Translations under genes and position numbers: made by a program | Part shown: positions 8,405-18,365 of the stretch, piece by piece | Layout: every line of letters starts with the position of its first letter | How positions within the stretch are numbered: position 1 is the first letter of the stretch | NCBI GenBank assembly: GCA_027306495.1 | Contig: DAHUZQ010000066.1 | Span: 1 to 46,934 of the forward strand | Reading direction: 5' to 3' | From: Actinomycetota bacterium | GTDB taxonomy: Bacteria; Actinomycetota; Actinomycetes; Streptosporangiales; Streptosporangiaceae | DNA length: 46,934 nt | The notes under the pieces: generated by a model | Told to the model about the DNA's origin: nothing | Seen by the model: the letters and a program-made list of their open reading frames with translations, nothing else | Database searches by the model: none

Positions 8405-11095
8405 ATGACGATTCCTGGCACCGCCGGCACCGGAACAAGCGGCCGAACGCGCGACGCTGATCACCGGCTTCCGCGCACGGTCCAGCCGACACGCTACGAA
8501 CTCCAGATCTTCATCGATCCGGGCGCACCGCGATTCGCAGGCAGCGAGCGCGTCGAACTGCTCGTCAGCGAGTCTGTCCGCGAGATCGTCTGCAACTGTG
8601 CCGAATTGACAATCACCGGCGCCACAGTGCGGTCTGCCCAGCCCGGCACGTCCGGGCCAACCGCCGGGCACAGTACCCCGGTCGCCTGCGCGGTCCGCCT
8701 CGATCCCCGCCTGGAACGGGTGACCTTCAGCCCGCCAGCGCCGCTGCCCCCGGGACGCTACGTGCTGGAGGTCGATTACACGGGTGTGCTCGGCGACAAG
8801 CTCCGGGGACTGTACCGAAGCCGCTTCGCCGACGACGACGGCGCCGAGCGGATCATCGCGACGACACAGTTCGAATCGACCGACGCCCGCAGGGCGTTCC
8901 CGTGCTGGGACGAGCCAGACTTCAAGGCATCGTTTGCGATCAGCCTCGACGTGCCAGCCGGGCTGACGGCCGTCTCCAACGGCCCCGAGATCGCCTCCAC
9001 CCCACTGCCCGGCGGCTACCGCCGCGTCAGGTTCCGGCAGACACCGCCCATATCGAGCTACATCGTGGCCTTCGTCGTGGGCCCGCTCGAAGCGACCGAG
9101 GCCGTTGACGCCGACGGCGTCTGGCTGCGCGTCCTGCACGTGCCGGGCAAGGGCCACCTCGCGCACTTCGCCCTGAAGGTGGGCGCATACGCGCTGCGCT
9201 TCTTCCACGAATGGTTCGACATTCCCTACCCGGAGACCAAGCTCGATCTCGTGGCCATCCCGGATCGCCTCGGGGCGATGGAAAACCTCGGCGCGGCGAT
9301 CTTCGTGGACTCGGCGCTGCTCGTGGATGAGGCGAGCGCGTCCGAGACAGACCTCGCACGCATCGCCGGGGTCATATGCCACGAGATCGCCCATATGTGG
9401 TTCGGTGATCTGGTCACGATGAAGTGGTGGAACGGCATCTGGCTGAATGAGGCGTTCGCTTCCTTCATGCACCTGACCTGCGTCAGCCACTTCGAGCCGC
9501 GCTGGGAAAGCTGGGCCGATCACGCCCGTCAGCGTGACGAAGCCATGCTCATCGACGCGCTGCACTCCACGAGGCCGATCGAGTTCCCGGTTTCGGCGCC
9601 CGATGAGGCGGAGGCGATGTTCGACGTGCTCACCTACGCCAAGGGCGCCAGCGTGCTGCGCATGATCGAGCAGCACATCGGCCCTGAGCGCTTCCGCGAG
9701 GGGGTGCGCCGTTATCTGCGTGCACACCTGTATGGCAATACCGAGACAGCCGATCTGTGGAAAGCGATCGGCGAAGTCGTGAGCGATCCCACGGTCCTGC
9801 CGATGATGGACTCGTGGGTCTACCGGGGCGGAATGCCGCTTGTCACGGTGAATCGCGAGCAGGACGGCGTCACTGTTTCGCAGCAGCGCTTCATGCTGCA
9901 CGAGGCGGATGTACCGCAGACCGAATCCCTGGGCGGTCATGAGAGCCACTCCGATGCCGGCTGGCTCATCCCCATCGGTCTTAAGTACCGGATCGCCGGG
10001 AATGGCGGGGAATCTGGTTCGGCCCGGCTGGTCCTCGGCCCGGAGCCGGTCCGGCTCGCCCTGCCAGCCGCGGACAGCGGCACGTCACCGGTCATCGCCA
10101 ATGCCGGGGGCCACGGCTACTATCGCACCCGCTACGACCGAGAATCCTTCGCAAAGCTGCTGGCCGACCTTTCTCCGCTCGACGGCATTGAGCAGCTGAC
10201 GCTGGTTTCGGACACCTGGGCATGCGTCCTGGCCGGTATCGGAGAGCTCGACGACTTCCTGTCCCTTGCCGCCAGGCTCGATGAGGACTGCGAACCTGGC
10301 GTGTGGGCCGTCGTCCACGACGCCATCATGGTGCTCGACCGCGCCGTGTCCGACTCGGACCGGCCCGCGCTGCGAGGCTGGTGCAGTGCGCTGATGTCCC
10401 CCGTCCTGGAACGCCTCGGCCGGTGCCCATCCCCCGCAGAGAGCCCGCGCCGGGCCGCGGCCCGGTCGGCTCTCGTCCGCGACCTGGGAGTGGTCGCCCA
10501 GGATGCCGCCGTTGTCCAGCGGGCTCGAGCCAGCTTCGATCAGTGGGTGCCCGGCACTGACACCGCGGACCCGGGGACCCGGGGGGCCGTCCTCGCCGTC
10601 GTAGCGAGCGCGGGCGGCAGGGCCGAGTTCGAGGTTTTCCGCGCCCGGTACGAGCGTCCCGCCAGCCCCCAGGAGCGCCGCCACTACCGTGACGCGCTCA
10701 CCGAGTTCCGCGAGCCCGAACTCGTTTCGGAGGTCCTCTCGATGTGCCTGGCCGGGATCCGGGGCGAGGATGTGGCCGACGTGCTCCGCCGGATGCTCGC
10801 GACACGTCACGGCGGTGCGGCCGCCTGGCGCTTCCTCCGGGACAACTGGGCCACCCTGGTCCAGGCGCAGCCGGAAAAATCAGCCTGGCGGATCATGACC
10901 GGGGTGTCCTGGCTGCTCCAGGTCGACGACGACGGGACCACGCCCGATGCTGACAACGCCCGGTCGTTCATCGCGCTGCATCCCCTGGGCGGCCTGCATC
11001 AGCTGGTCGAGCAGAGCCTTGAGCTCCTCGGCGTGCGGCTAGCCTTCGTCCGCCGGGAGCGTCCCCGGATCGGGCACGCGCTCAGCGCATCGTGA
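8405..11095 (+). CDS. pepN: M1-family zinc aminopeptidase (aminopeptidase N type)
   Basis: About 896 residues, the usual length for aminopeptidase N. The N-terminal beta domain leads to [11 protein letters not shown] (around residue 290), the exopeptidase motif. The zinc site HEIAH starts at residue 326, followed by [20 protein letters not shown], whose Glu (about 349) is the third zinc ligand. The C-terminal half is the ERAP1-like helical domain. It removes N-terminal amino acids from peptides in the cytosol. I prefer ATG 8405 because GAGAGG sits just before it; ATG 8393 is in frame too and would add four residues. A strong hairpin follows the stop by 5 bases. No link with the biosynthetic cluster is visible. 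Confidence 0.92.
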   Translation: MTIPGTAGTGTSGRTRDADHRLPRTVQPTRYELQIFIDPGAPRFAGSERVELLVSESVREIVCNCAELTITGATVRSAQPGTSGPTAGHSTPVACAVRLDPRLERVTFSPPAPLPPGRYVLEVDYTGVLGDKLRGLYRSRFADDDGAERIIATTQFESTDARRAFPCWDEPDFKASFAISLDVPAGLTAVSNGPEIASTPLPGGYRRVRFRQTPPISSYIVAFVVGPLEATEAVDADGVWLRVLHVPGKGHLAHFALKVGAYALRFFHEWFDIPYPETKLDLVAIPDRLGAMENLGAAIFVDSALLVDEASASETDLARIAGVICHEIAHMWFGDLVTMKWWNGIWLNEAFASFMHLTCVSHFEPRWESWADHARQRDEAMLIDALHSTRPIEFPVSAPDEAEAMFDVLTYAKGASVLRMIEQHIGPERFREGVRRYLRAHLYGNTETADLWKAIGEVVSDPTVLPMMDSWVYRGGMPLVTVNREQDGVTVSQQRFMLHEADVPQTESLGGHESHSDAGWLIPIGLKYRIAGNGGESGSARLVLGPEPVRLALPAADSGTSPVIANAGGHGYYRTRYDRESFAKLLADLSPLDGIEQLTLVSDTWACVLAGIGELDDFLSLAARLDEDCEPGVWAVVHDAIMVLDRAVSDSDRPALRGWCSALMSPVLERLGRCPSPAESPRRAAARSALVRDLGVVAQDAAVVQRARASFDQWVPGTDTADPGTRGAVLAVVASAGGRAEFEVFRARYERPASPQERRHYRDALTEFREPELVSEVLSMCLAGIRGEDVADVLRRMLATRHGGAAAWRFLRDNWATLVQAQPEKSAWRIMTGVSWLLQVDDDGTTPDADNARSFIALHPLGGLHQLVEQSLELLGVRLAFVRRERPRIGHALSAS

Positions 11096-11099
11096 GCCC

Positions 11100-11135
11100 G
11101 CGGAGCGCCCCGGGCCCCGGCCCGGGGCGCTCCGC
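11100..11135. terminator. Hairpin terminator after aminopeptidase gene
   Basis: A perfect 15-base-pair stem (11100-11114 with 11121-11135, loop CCCCGG) begins 5 bases after the aminopeptidase stop. It also lies 20 bases past the end of the convergent secreted-protein gene and probably serves both strands. Confidence 0.75.
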
Positions 11136-11155
11136 TCATCTCGATCCGGATCGGG

Positions 11156-13006
11156 TCACGGCGTCGGGGCGCTCCAGGCGAAGGTGCCCCAGTTGCTCTC
11201 CGTATCCCGCGGGGTCGGCGGTATGTACTCCGTCATCATGTAGATGCGCCCACCCCAGACAGCGCCGCCCGAGTAGTCACCCCACCGGCAGCCGACCGCC
11301 GGCGTGGCGAACGGCGGATAGCAGGTGAAGTCATCCTCTGGAGCGGCACCCGCCGCTGCCATATGGATCGGCCCGCTCGGCTGGCCGCCCGTCACCGCGA
11401 CATAGCCGGCACTCGGGTAGTCCGAGGTACCGCTCATCGAGAAGACCAGGTAACCGTTGCCCGAGCCGTCGACGACCATGTCCGGGTACAGCAGGCTGTC
11501 GCTGGCCGCCACATAGCCCTGGTTGACGACCGAGGCGGTCACCTGAGGGTTGGCGGCGGTCGGCGCCGTCGCGGCCAGGTCGAACCAGGCGACGCCTGCA
11601 TGACCGCTATCGGAGGACGTGACCGTGGCCGTATCGAGTTCGGTGTACAGCTGCCCGGCGCTGTATGTCGTCTCCTGCACAGCGTTGAAGTCGGTCTCCA
11701 GCTGAGGTGCCGAGCGGTGCCAGCCGTATGTGCTCCCGAGCGGCAGCGGCCCGTTCTTCTGTATGGCATTGGGCGGGAAGGCGTAGGGCTCGGTCGTGAG
11801 CTCGGTTGCCGTCAGCTTCGGGAATGTCCCGGCGCTGAGCTGAGAGGTGTCATTCAGGGCGTACACCATCAGGTGGTTGTCGCTGAAGAGGTTGGAGTTC
11901 GACTCGACGAAGTACTCAGTGCCGGGCGCGTAGGTTCCGCCAGGCGGGGTCGAGGACGGCGACAGGTGGTAAGGGCCGTTGCTCTGCGCCGGCGTGCTCC
12001 CCACCGCGTCAGCGCTGTAGCCATAGGGATCAGCGGTGATCTGGTACCTGGCGATGGACGGGGCACTCGCCCCGGCCGCGGTGGCAGAGGACTCGAGTTG
12101 CTGCTTGGACACGGCGTACAGCACCGTGCCGTTGTAGAACGGCGTGCCCGCGGGGTTGGAAATGTTCGAGAACTCGTTGGTGGTGATGTAGAAGCCGTTG
12201 GCGTCGGCGCCGATCATGTCGTAGTCGCCGAAGCACGGGCAGTCCCCGAGGGGGTTGTTCGCGTCCGTCGTGTCGAAGCCGAACACGGTGTAATTGCCGA
12301 GGGGGTCAGACGTCTGAGACACGGCGATGTACTGGTCGCTCGGCGCCGGGCTCCCCACTGTGAACATCGTGAAGAACCACCGATGCGTTGGCGCGTCGTA
12401 GTAGCAACGCGGGTCGGAAAGGAACGCCGAGGCGGGCAGGCCGAACATTGCCCAGGCAGGCGTTACCGGCCAGACCACACTGCCGCTGGTCGTGTATGCG
12501 GACGCGGCGTCGTTGACGAAATCGAAGGTGATCGGGTTCCCGTTCGCGCCGGGGCCTGTGCAGGTCCCCTGATCGGGTGGCGCGACGTCTGAGAACGGCG
12601 TGATGCCCGCAGGCGGGATGTTGACCGCCGCGGACTGGGGGCTCGTCACGCCCGGGAAGCCCGTCTCACCGGCGACGTTGCCCCGGACGACGGAGGTGTT
12701 GCCTGCCGTGATCGGCGTGCCCCGGTTGCCGGCCGGGTGGGGGCGGCCGATCCTCTTTTCCGGTGTCCCGGTCGGCGATGTGGAACTGGCTGACGGAGTC
12801 TCGCCGGCGATGGCCGAGAAGTTCACCGTCGCCGTCGAGGTGAAGGCCTCCGTCGACGTCGTGTACTGGATCTGTGCTGAGGTCCCGGTCGCAGCGGTGG
12901 CCGCGGTCGCCGCCGGGCCCACGGCCAGGCCGACGAGTGCGGTGCTGGCCAGCGAAACCACGGCCACAAGGGCGCCCGGTCTCCTGGCATGTCGGATGCT
13001 GTGCAT
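11156..13006 (-). CDS. Large secreted protein of unknown function
   Basis: A 616-residue protein with a Sec signal peptide: MHSIRHARRPGAL, then the hydrophobic stretch VAVVSLASTALVGLAVG and a cleavage region around PAATAATAAT. The mature part is rich in Thr, Ser, Gly, Pro and Asn, with no transmembrane segment. Several stretches look like beta-propeller blades, for example DPRCYYDAPTHRWFFTMFTV and PDMVVDGSGNGYLVFSMSGT, each pairing a W/Y/F core with Asp-Gly turns. Cysteines (CTGPG, CPCFGD, CYPPF) may form disulfides. I do not recognise a catalytic motif. The ATG at 13006 has AGGGAAGG close upstream. It is a monocistronic gene with a perfect palindrome 40 bases before the start. Confidence 0.8.
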   Translation of the reverse strand: MHSIRHARRPGALVAVVSLASTALVGLAVGPAATAATAATGTSAQIQYTTSTEAFTSTATVNFSAIAGETPSASSTSPTGTPEKRIGRPHPAGNRGTPITAGNTSVVRGNVAGETGFPGVTSPQSAAVNIPPAGITPFSDVAPPDQGTCTGPGANGNPITFDFVNDAASAYTTSGSVVWPVTPAWAMFGLPASAFLSDPRCYYDAPTHRWFFTMFTVGSPAPSDQYIAVSQTSDPLGNYTVFGFDTTDANNPLGDCPCFGDYDMIGADANGFYITTNEFSNISNPAGTPFYNGTVLYAVSKQQLESSATAAGASAPSIARYQITADPYGYSADAVGSTPAQSNGPYHLSPSSTPPGGTYAPGTEYFVESNSNLFSDNHLMVYALNDTSQLSAGTFPKLTATELTTEPYAFPPNAIQKNGPLPLGSTYGWHRSAPQLETDFNAVQETTYSAGQLYTELDTATVTSSDSGHAGVAWFDLAATAPTAANPQVTASVVNQGYVAASDSLLYPDMVVDGSGNGYLVFSMSGTSDYPSAGYVAVTGGQPSGPIHMAAAGAAPEDDFTCYPPFATPAVGCRWGDYSGGAVWGGRIYMMTEYIPPTPRDTESNWGTFAWSAPTP

Positions 13007-13045
13007 GCCTTCCCTTTCTGGATTCGTCAAGGGCGGCCCCCGCAC

Positions 13046-13059
13046 CAACCTCGAGGTTG
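13046..13059. promoter_or_regulatory. Perfect 14-base palindrome upstream of secreted-protein gene
   Basis: CAACCTCGAGGTTG is a perfect palindrome with no spacer, starting 40 bases upstream of the ATG at 13006, inside the expected promoter or leader. It may be an operator. It is short enough that chance cannot be excluded. Confidence 0.4.
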
Positions 13060-13226
13060 AACCGACGGGATGGGACGCTACGCCTGTTGGGAGCCTTTGC
13101 CAAGGGCAGCGGTTTCGGCCAATCTCAGCCTCTTGCGTGCCACCCCGGCGCCAGCATTAGAGCGCCGCTATGATGTGACGGCCTTCCGCCCATGCCGATC
13201 CCTGGAACCGCGGAGTAGACGTCTCA

Positions 13227-13490
13227 ATGAACGTCCGCAAAGGTTCCTATGTCGACGGTGCGCGGCGTCCATCGTCAGGTGATGCGATGTTCACCGTCGT
13301 AAATCCTTACACCGAGGACCCATTCGGCGAAGCAACCATCGCAACGGATGTCGATGCAGCCGTTACTTCCGCCCACCGCACGAGGGCGGGCGAATGGCGC
13401 CGGCAACGCTCGATGACCGCGGCGCCCGGACCCGCCGATACCGGCGCTGGAAGCCATGGCCAAGCTCGGCACACCGAAGACCTGGGCAGG
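13227..13490 (+). pseudogene. Aldehyde dehydrogenase N-terminal remnant
   Basis: The frame from ATG 13227 reads MNVRKGSYVDGARR, then FTVVNPYTEDPFGEATIATD and VDAAVTSAHRTR, the characteristic N-terminus of NAD(P)-dependent aldehyde dehydrogenases (Y.DG.W, V.NP.TE...G, DV..AV..A). After about 60 residues the similarity stops; in another frame LEAMAKLGTP (near 13458) matches the next conserved stretch (E.GTP), so a frameshift or deletion lies between. The catalytic Cys and the rest of the roughly 480-residue enzyme are absent, and the MFS gene on the other strand follows. This is a decayed fragment, not a working gene. The rest of 13007-13555 holds the promoter of the secreted-protein gene. Confidence 0.6.
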
Positions 13491-13555
13491 CACGAAGCCG
13501 CGTGGCGGCGCTTGGCGCGCCGGCACGCGGCGAAGGGTGAACCGGCTGTTGCCAG

Positions 13556-14881
13556 TCAGCCCGAGACGGACCGGAGGTCGGCGAGCGTCCGTACCCCGCG
13601 CACCGGCGAGAACAGGATCCACAGCGGCGCGGCCGGCATGACCAGCGCGCACACCAGCAAGGTCGGATGGAGGCCGAACCCGCCCCCGAGGAAGCCGGCC
13701 GCCGCCGCCGACACCGGGGTGAGGGCGCTGAGCAGGAACTTGAAACTGGCGTTCACCCGGGCCTGCAGTGATCGCGGAGTGAGGACCTGCCGCAGCGTCA
13801 TGGACACGACGTTCACGGCGACGATGCCGAATCCGGCCAGTCCCCACAGGCAGGCGAACTCTGCGGTGGCGACGCCGGCCGGCCCCGCCACGAATGGCAC
13901 GCCGAGCGCACCAGCGGGCCCCGCCAGGTAACAGGCGAGCAGCAAGCGCCCGTATCCGAGCACCTTCAGGATGCGGCGCAGCGTGAGCGCCGCGAGCACA
14001 CCACCCACCCCGAACCCGACGAAGACCAGCCCGATCTCACCGCCCGACATGCTCATCCGGCGTGCCGCGTAGACCATGAAGATCGTGATGAGGGCGGTTG
14101 ATGCGACGTTCAGCATCGCGCCACCGCCCGCCAGTGCCCTCAGCACACGATGGCGGTAGATGAACCGCAGGCCACCACCAATCTCCGCGAACACCCCGCG
14201 CAGGCCGGCCGCGGCGGCCGGGTCCCGGACGGGGTGGACGTCGGGCGCGCGGATCCACGCCAGCGACAGGGCCGAGCACACGAAGGATGCCACGTCCGCG
14301 AGCAGCGCCAGCGGGGCGCCCAGCAACTGCACCAGCAATCCGCCGACGCCCGGCCCGGTCACCTGGGCGATGGACGCGGTGGACTGAAGCCGGCTGTTCC
14401 CGGCCAGCATGTCGTCGGCGGCGACAAGCTCGGGAAGGTAGGAGCGGTAGCCAAGCTCGAAGATCACTGTCAGGCAGCCGTATACCAGGGCCACGGCATA
14501 CAGCACCAGCACGTCGAGCGAGCCGAGCCAGGCCAGCAGCGGAACCACAGCGAGCACCGCGGCGCGGCCGAGATCTGTGGCGATCATCAGCGGCCGTTTG
14601 CGGACCCGGTCCACCATCACGCCGAAAACCAGCATGGGGCCGAGGTAGGCAAGTTGCGTGGCGCTGGTCAGCAGTCCGACCTCGGCGGTGCTGGCACGCA
14701 GGTACAGCACGGCGGTCAGCGGCAGCGCCAGCCTTGTCACCTGATTGCCGACGGCCGAGACGGACTGACCGAACCAGAGCCTGCGGAAGTCCCCATGGCC
14801 ACGCAGCGGCGAAGCGCCCTCCACCGGGCCCGCCGGCTTGAGCCGCCCGCCAGCGCCGGAGGACCGCTCGGCCAGGGACAT
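13556..14881 (-). CDS. MFS transporter
   Basis: A 441-residue membrane protein of the MFS_3-like exporter type. The first helix has FRRLWFGQSVSAVGNQVTRL; the loop between helices 2 and 3 has GVMVDRVRKRPLMIATDLGR (MFS signature). Two six-helix halves are joined by a cytosolic loop around PDVHPVRDPAAA. GGAGGGAG lies just upstream of the ATG at 14881. It is divergent to the ligase/ATP-grasp operon with 167 bases between, so it could export that operon's product or the cluster's. Its 3' end meets the aldehyde dehydrogenase remnant. Confidence 0.87.
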   Translation of the reverse strand: MSLAERSSGAGGRLKPAGPVEGASPLRGHGDFRRLWFGQSVSAVGNQVTRLALPLTAVLYLRASTAEVGLLTSATQLAYLGPMLVFGVMVDRVRKRPLMIATDLGRAAVLAVVPLLAWLGSLDVLVLYAVALVYGCLTVIFELGYRSYLPELVAADDMLAGNSRLQSTASIAQVTGPGVGGLLVQLLGAPLALLADVASFVCSALSLAWIRAPDVHPVRDPAAAAGLRGVFAEIGGGLRFIYRHRVLRALAGGGAMLNVASTALITIFMVYAARRMSMSGGEIGLVFVGFGVGGVLAALTLRRILKVLGYGRLLLACYLAGPAGALGVPFVAGPAGVATAEFACLWGLAGFGIVAVNVVSMTLRQVLTPRSLQARVNASFKFLLSALTPVSAAAAGFLGGGFGLHPTLLVCALVMPAAPLWILFSPVRGVRTLADLRSVSG

Positions 14882-15048
14882 GCGGCACTCCCTCCACGTT
14901 TCTCAGGGTCTCGCCGACGCGGATAAACGGTGCGGAACGGGCGCCGGCTGACGACGTCACCATCTTCATCATCGGCCACCGCGGGCCGATACTAAAGACG
15001 GGGAACCGAGCGCAGGACATTTCCTCGACGGTGAAGAAGGAGACAGCA

Positions 15049-16692
15049 ATGCCCTGGGACACCCTTGATCCCCCCGCACCTGAGCATGCCGGCCGGTACT
15101 ACCGGGCCGGTTGGTGGCGGGGCGCCACATTCCTCGACGATCTGGCGCGCTGGGCGGCCACACGGGCGGACCATCCGGCGATCATTGGATATGAGAATGG
15201 GGCGCTCGCTCGGACCGTGACCTATGCGGAACTGTCCGCATTGGTGGAGCGGTTCGCGGGGGCACTGGCCGAATTGGGAGTCGGGCACGGCGACGCGGTG
15301 GTCCAGTATCTTCCGAACCGCTGGATGCTGGCCCCGCTGTATCTCGCGTGCGCGCGACTGGGCGCGGTGGCGGCACCGGGCCAGCGGCTCATGGGCGGGC
15401 GGGAGATCCGCCACGTGCTGACCGCGAGCCGGGCCAAGGTCTGCGTGACGGTGGACCAGTTCGGTGGCGTCGACTACGCCGCGCGCCTGGCCGAGGTCGC
15501 GCCGCCAACGCTGAAGCACCGCGTCGTCATCGGCGACGCCACCCCCACGGGTGCCATCGACTTCACCGAGTTCTTCGAGCGGACCCACTGGGAGGACAGC
15601 GGGCGGGCGGCCCCCGGGCAGGCCGGAGCGGACGACCCGTTCCTGCTCGTCTATACCTCGGGCACCACGGGAGCGCCGAAGGCCGTCGTGCACAGCCAGA
15701 ACACCATCTACGCGGCGGCCCGGTCGCTGTCGGAGCCGATTGGGCTGACCGGAGCCGATGTGATCTCCATTCCGCAGTCGCTGACGCATGTGGCCGGGGC
15801 GATGCACGCGGTGTTCGCACCGATCATGCTGGGCGGGACGTGCGTGATGCACGACACGAACACAGACATGGGCCTGTTGCTCGACGCCACCGCCGCGCAT
15901 GGCATCACCTACATCCACGCCGCGCCCGCCTACCTGGCCGATCTGCTCGCCGAGCAGCGGGCACAGCCACGGCGGACGGCCAGCCTGCGGGTGATCAGCT
16001 CGAGTTCGGCACCGATCCCGGCGCAGATGGTGGCCGACATCCGCGAGGTGTTCGGCCTGCCGTTGCGGGCGATCTGGGGGATGACCGAGACCGGCGGCTG
16101 CACCACCACGCGCCCCGAGGACGGCGACGACTGGGCTCTGTACAGCGACGGCCGGCCGATGCCATGGATGGAGGCGCGGGTGGACGCCGGTCCCGGTGAG
16201 CAGACCGGGCGCCTGCTGGTGCGGGGCGCGTCGCTCTGCCTGGGCTACGTGCGACAGCGCGACCTCTGGCTGGCGTCGCTGGACTCGGCCGGGTGGTTCG
16301 ACACCGGAGACCTGGCCAGTGAGGACGGCAGGGGCGGGATCCGGATGCGGGGGCGCCAGGCGGATCTGATCACCCGTTCGACCGGAGCGAAGATCCCCGC
16401 CGCCGAGATCGAGGATCTGCTCGCGCGCCATCCCTCGGTCGCGGAGGCGGCCATGATCGGCTATCCAGACCCCGCCATGAGCGGGTCCGAACTGGCCTGC
16501 GCGTTCATCGTGGCCAACGGTGTGCCCCCGTCGCTGGCGGACCTGAGAGCGCACCTGATGAGCGAATCGGTCGCCCCGCCCTGGTTGCCGGACCGGATGG
16601 AACTGATCGCAGCCCTGCCCAGGAACGCGCTCGGCAAGCTGATCCGGGAGGAACTGCGCCAGCGCCTGCACGAGACGGCCGACGTTGGCTGA
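15049..16692 (+). CDS. Acyl-CoA synthetase (ANL superfamily, AMP-forming)
   Basis: A 547-residue adenylate-forming enzyme. The phosphate-binding loop is LLVYTSGTTGAPKAVVHS (about residue 200), the A5-type motif WGMTETGG, the hinge region GWFDTGDLASEDGRGG and the C-terminal catalytic Lys in PRNALGKLIREEL. It should activate a carboxylic acid to an acyl-AMP and then a thioester. Overall it resembles the cyclohexanecarboxylate / medium-chain acyl-CoA ligases, so the acid may be cyclic, aromatic or short. ATG 15049 has AAGGAGA 7 bases upstream, so I prefer it over the in-frame GTG at 15031. It overlaps the ATP-grasp gene by 8 bases, suggesting coupled work. Confidence 0.9.
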   Translation: MPWDTLDPPAPEHAGRYYRAGWWRGATFLDDLARWAATRADHPAIIGYENGALARTVTYAELSALVERFAGALAELGVGHGDAVVQYLPNRWMLAPLYLACARLGAVAAPGQRLMGGREIRHVLTASRAKVCVTVDQFGGVDYAARLAEVAPPTLKHRVVIGDATPTGAIDFTEFFERTHWEDSGRAAPGQAGADDPFLLVYTSGTTGAPKAVVHSQNTIYAAARSLSEPIGLTGADVISIPQSLTHVAGAMHAVFAPIMLGGTCVMHDTNTDMGLLLDATAAHGITYIHAAPAYLADLLAEQRAQPRRTASLRVISSSSAPIPAQMVADIREVFGLPLRAIWGMTETGGCTTTRPEDGDDWALYSDGRPMPWMEARVDAGPGEQTGRLLVRGASLCLGYVRQRDLWLASLDSAGWFDTGDLASEDGRGGIRMRGRQADLITRSTGAKIPAAEIEDLLARHPSVAEAAMIGYPDPAMSGSELACAFIVANGVPPSLADLRAHLMSESVAPPWLPDRMELIAALPRNALGKLIREELRQRLHETADVG

Positions 16693-18079
16693 GGACAGCC
16701 ACGGCCCGCTCGACCGGGCCACCCTCACCTCGGCGTACCTGGACGGTATCGGGGCACAGCGATTGGCGGCCGGTGAACTCACCCGGCGGGTACGGCGGTC
16801 GGAGTTGCTGAACGGCCTGTACCACGGGCGGTACCTGTCCAGGCCGCTCTTCCTCGGACCAGCGGAACACCGACAGCTCGACCAGGATCTCCAGCGCGTT
16901 CATGAGGCCCTGCGCGCGCTCACCACGCGGCTGTGCGGCGATGATTTCACCGCATTCGCCTCGGCGATGGGCCTGGCAGGTTACCCGTTGGAGGCGGTGT
17001 CGCGCAGCCGCGCCGGTGGCGGGGCCGGCCCGCCGCTGACCAGCCTCGCCCGGGCCGACCTGTACACCGACCAGCGGGGATTTCGGCTGCTGGAGTTCAA
17101 CACCGGCAGCGCGGTGGGCGGCATGGACAACCCCGACATCTGCCGCGCCATGCTCTCCCATCCGGCCCTGGCCAGCTTCTCCCGCAAGCACGGCCTCCGC
17201 TTCGCCGACACCGGACGGGCACTTGTCGAGACGATCATCACCGAGACGGGCCTGCCCCGGCGGCCGCAGCCGGTCGTGGCGCTGGCCAACTGGCCGGCCC
17301 ACTATGAGCGGCTTGCCCCCTACATGCGCGCCCTGGCCGGCCGCTGGCAAGCGGCCGGCCTGGACACCCGGCCCTGCCACCTCGGGCAGTTGCGGCACCG
17401 GGCCGGGCGGCTGTGGCTGGGCGGATCACCGGTGGACCTGATCTACCGGATGTTCCCGGTCGCCGATCTGGCCAGGCCGGAGGCACCGATCCTGATGGAG
17501 CCGGTCCTGGCCGCGCTCGCCGCAGGCGCTGTGCGGCTGTTCACACCGCTGGAGACCGAACTGCTCGGCAGCAAGGCGGCGCTTGCGGCACTGGCCTCCA
17601 GCCAGCATGGCCAGATCCTCACCACCGCGGAACGCAGCAGCGTGCGCCGCCTGGTGCCATGGACGACCGCTGTGCTGGACGGCCCAGCAGTGCTGGAGAA
17701 CGGCACTCACATCGACCTGCTCAGCTACGCGATCACACATCAGGATGACCTGGTGATCAAGCCCGTCATGGGTCATAGCGGTGAGGGAGTGCTGACCGGC
17801 TGGGCCCGGGCCACCACCCCGGACATCTGGCGGGACCGGCTGCGCTGCGCGGCCGCCGACGGCGGCCAGGTGATCCAGCGCCGGATCAGGCCGGCACCGG
17901 AACTGTTCCCCGATGACCGGGGCAGCCTGGCCCCCTGGATCGTCGTGTGGGGCGCCTTCCGGATGGCCGGCGCCGGAGCCGGTTACTACGCCCGCGCCGT
18001 CCCCCAGGCGGACAGCCAGACGATCATCAACCGTGACACCGGCGCCGCCGTCGGCGGATGCCTGGTCGGCCAGCACTGA
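16685..18079 (+). CDS. ATP-grasp-fold ligase-like protein
   Basis: A 464-residue cytosolic protein starting with TTG, overlapping the ligase stop by 8 bases. The C-terminal half has DLVIKPVMGHSGEGVLTGW with Lys 359 as the expected ATP-binding Lys, then VIQRRIRPAPELFP, which look like an ATP-grasp / glutathionylspermidine-synthase-type site. Earlier, RLLEFNTGSAVGGMDNPDIC (about residue 140) is a metal- or substrate-site-like motif, and NWPAHYERLAPYMRAL starts the middle domain. ATP-grasp enzymes join a carboxylate to an amine through an acyl phosphate. Ligases of this kind can add phenylglycine-type amines (pheganomycin PGM1); a similar role with an arylglycine from the neighbouring cluster is only an inference. 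Exact family not certain. Confidence 0.65.
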   Translation: MAEDSHGPLDRATLTSAYLDGIGAQRLAAGELTRRVRRSELLNGLYHGRYLSRPLFLGPAEHRQLDQDLQRVHEALRALTTRLCGDDFTAFASAMGLAGYPLEAVSRSRAGGGAGPPLTSLARADLYTDQRGFRLLEFNTGSAVGGMDNPDICRAMLSHPALASFSRKHGLRFADTGRALVETIITETGLPRRPQPVVALANWPAHYERLAPYMRALAGRWQAAGLDTRPCHLGQLRHRAGRLWLGGSPVDLIYRMFPVADLARPEAPILMEPVLAALAAGAVRLFTPLETELLGSKAALAALASSQHGQILTTAERSSVRRLVPWTTAVLDGPAVLENGTHIDLLSYAITHQDDLVIKPVMGHSGEGVLTGWARATTPDIWRDRLRCAAADGGQVIQRRIRPAPELFPDDRGSLAPWIVVWGAFRMAGAGAGYYARAVPQADSQTIINRDTGAAVGGCLVGQH

Positions 18080-18109
18080 GAGCCGCTCGCAGCGCCGGGA
18101 ACCTTTCAT

Positions 18110-18295
18110 TTGAGATGTCCCTTTCCGCAATATCAGGGGTGGCTTGCGGCCGGCCCATTGGAGCCGTTGTGCGCGGATATCGTCCAGGTGGGGCCCGCCG
18201 CGAGTCCGGGGATGATAGGGAGATGGACGGCCTTCAAGCCCATCTTCCGGCTGCCCGGGCGGCACGCTCGCACGCTGGTCGCCGACGCCCGGTAA
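18110..18295 (+). other. Possible small ORF or gene remnant
   Basis: A 61-codon frame (TTG start, TAA stop) contains ADIVQVGPAASPGMIGRWTA and ends FKPIFRLPGRHARTLVADAR. It looks more protein-like than chance frames, with mixed hydrophobic and charged residues, but I do not recognise it and there is no ribosome binding site. It may be the end of a decayed gene. The rest of 18080-18365 should hold the promoter of the following lipoprotein gene. Confidence 0.2.
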
Positions 18296-18365
18296 ACCAA
18301 CTCGGTATCGGTAACGAAACCCCTATATCGCTGCAGGCGGTGACTCGCGGGTGCAGAGTCGATTC

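Noticed and set aside
8117-9949. A long (about 610-codon) minus-strand open frame antisense to the aminopeptidase gene
   Set aside because: It lies over a gene with complete zinc motifs, has no recognisable domain, and long antisense frames are expected in very GC-rich coding DNA.
14992-16782. A 596-codon minus-strand frame antisense to the first ligase
   Set aside because: It is a shadow of the ligase in the opposite strand; its His/Arg/Gln/Gly-rich content has no domain resemblance.
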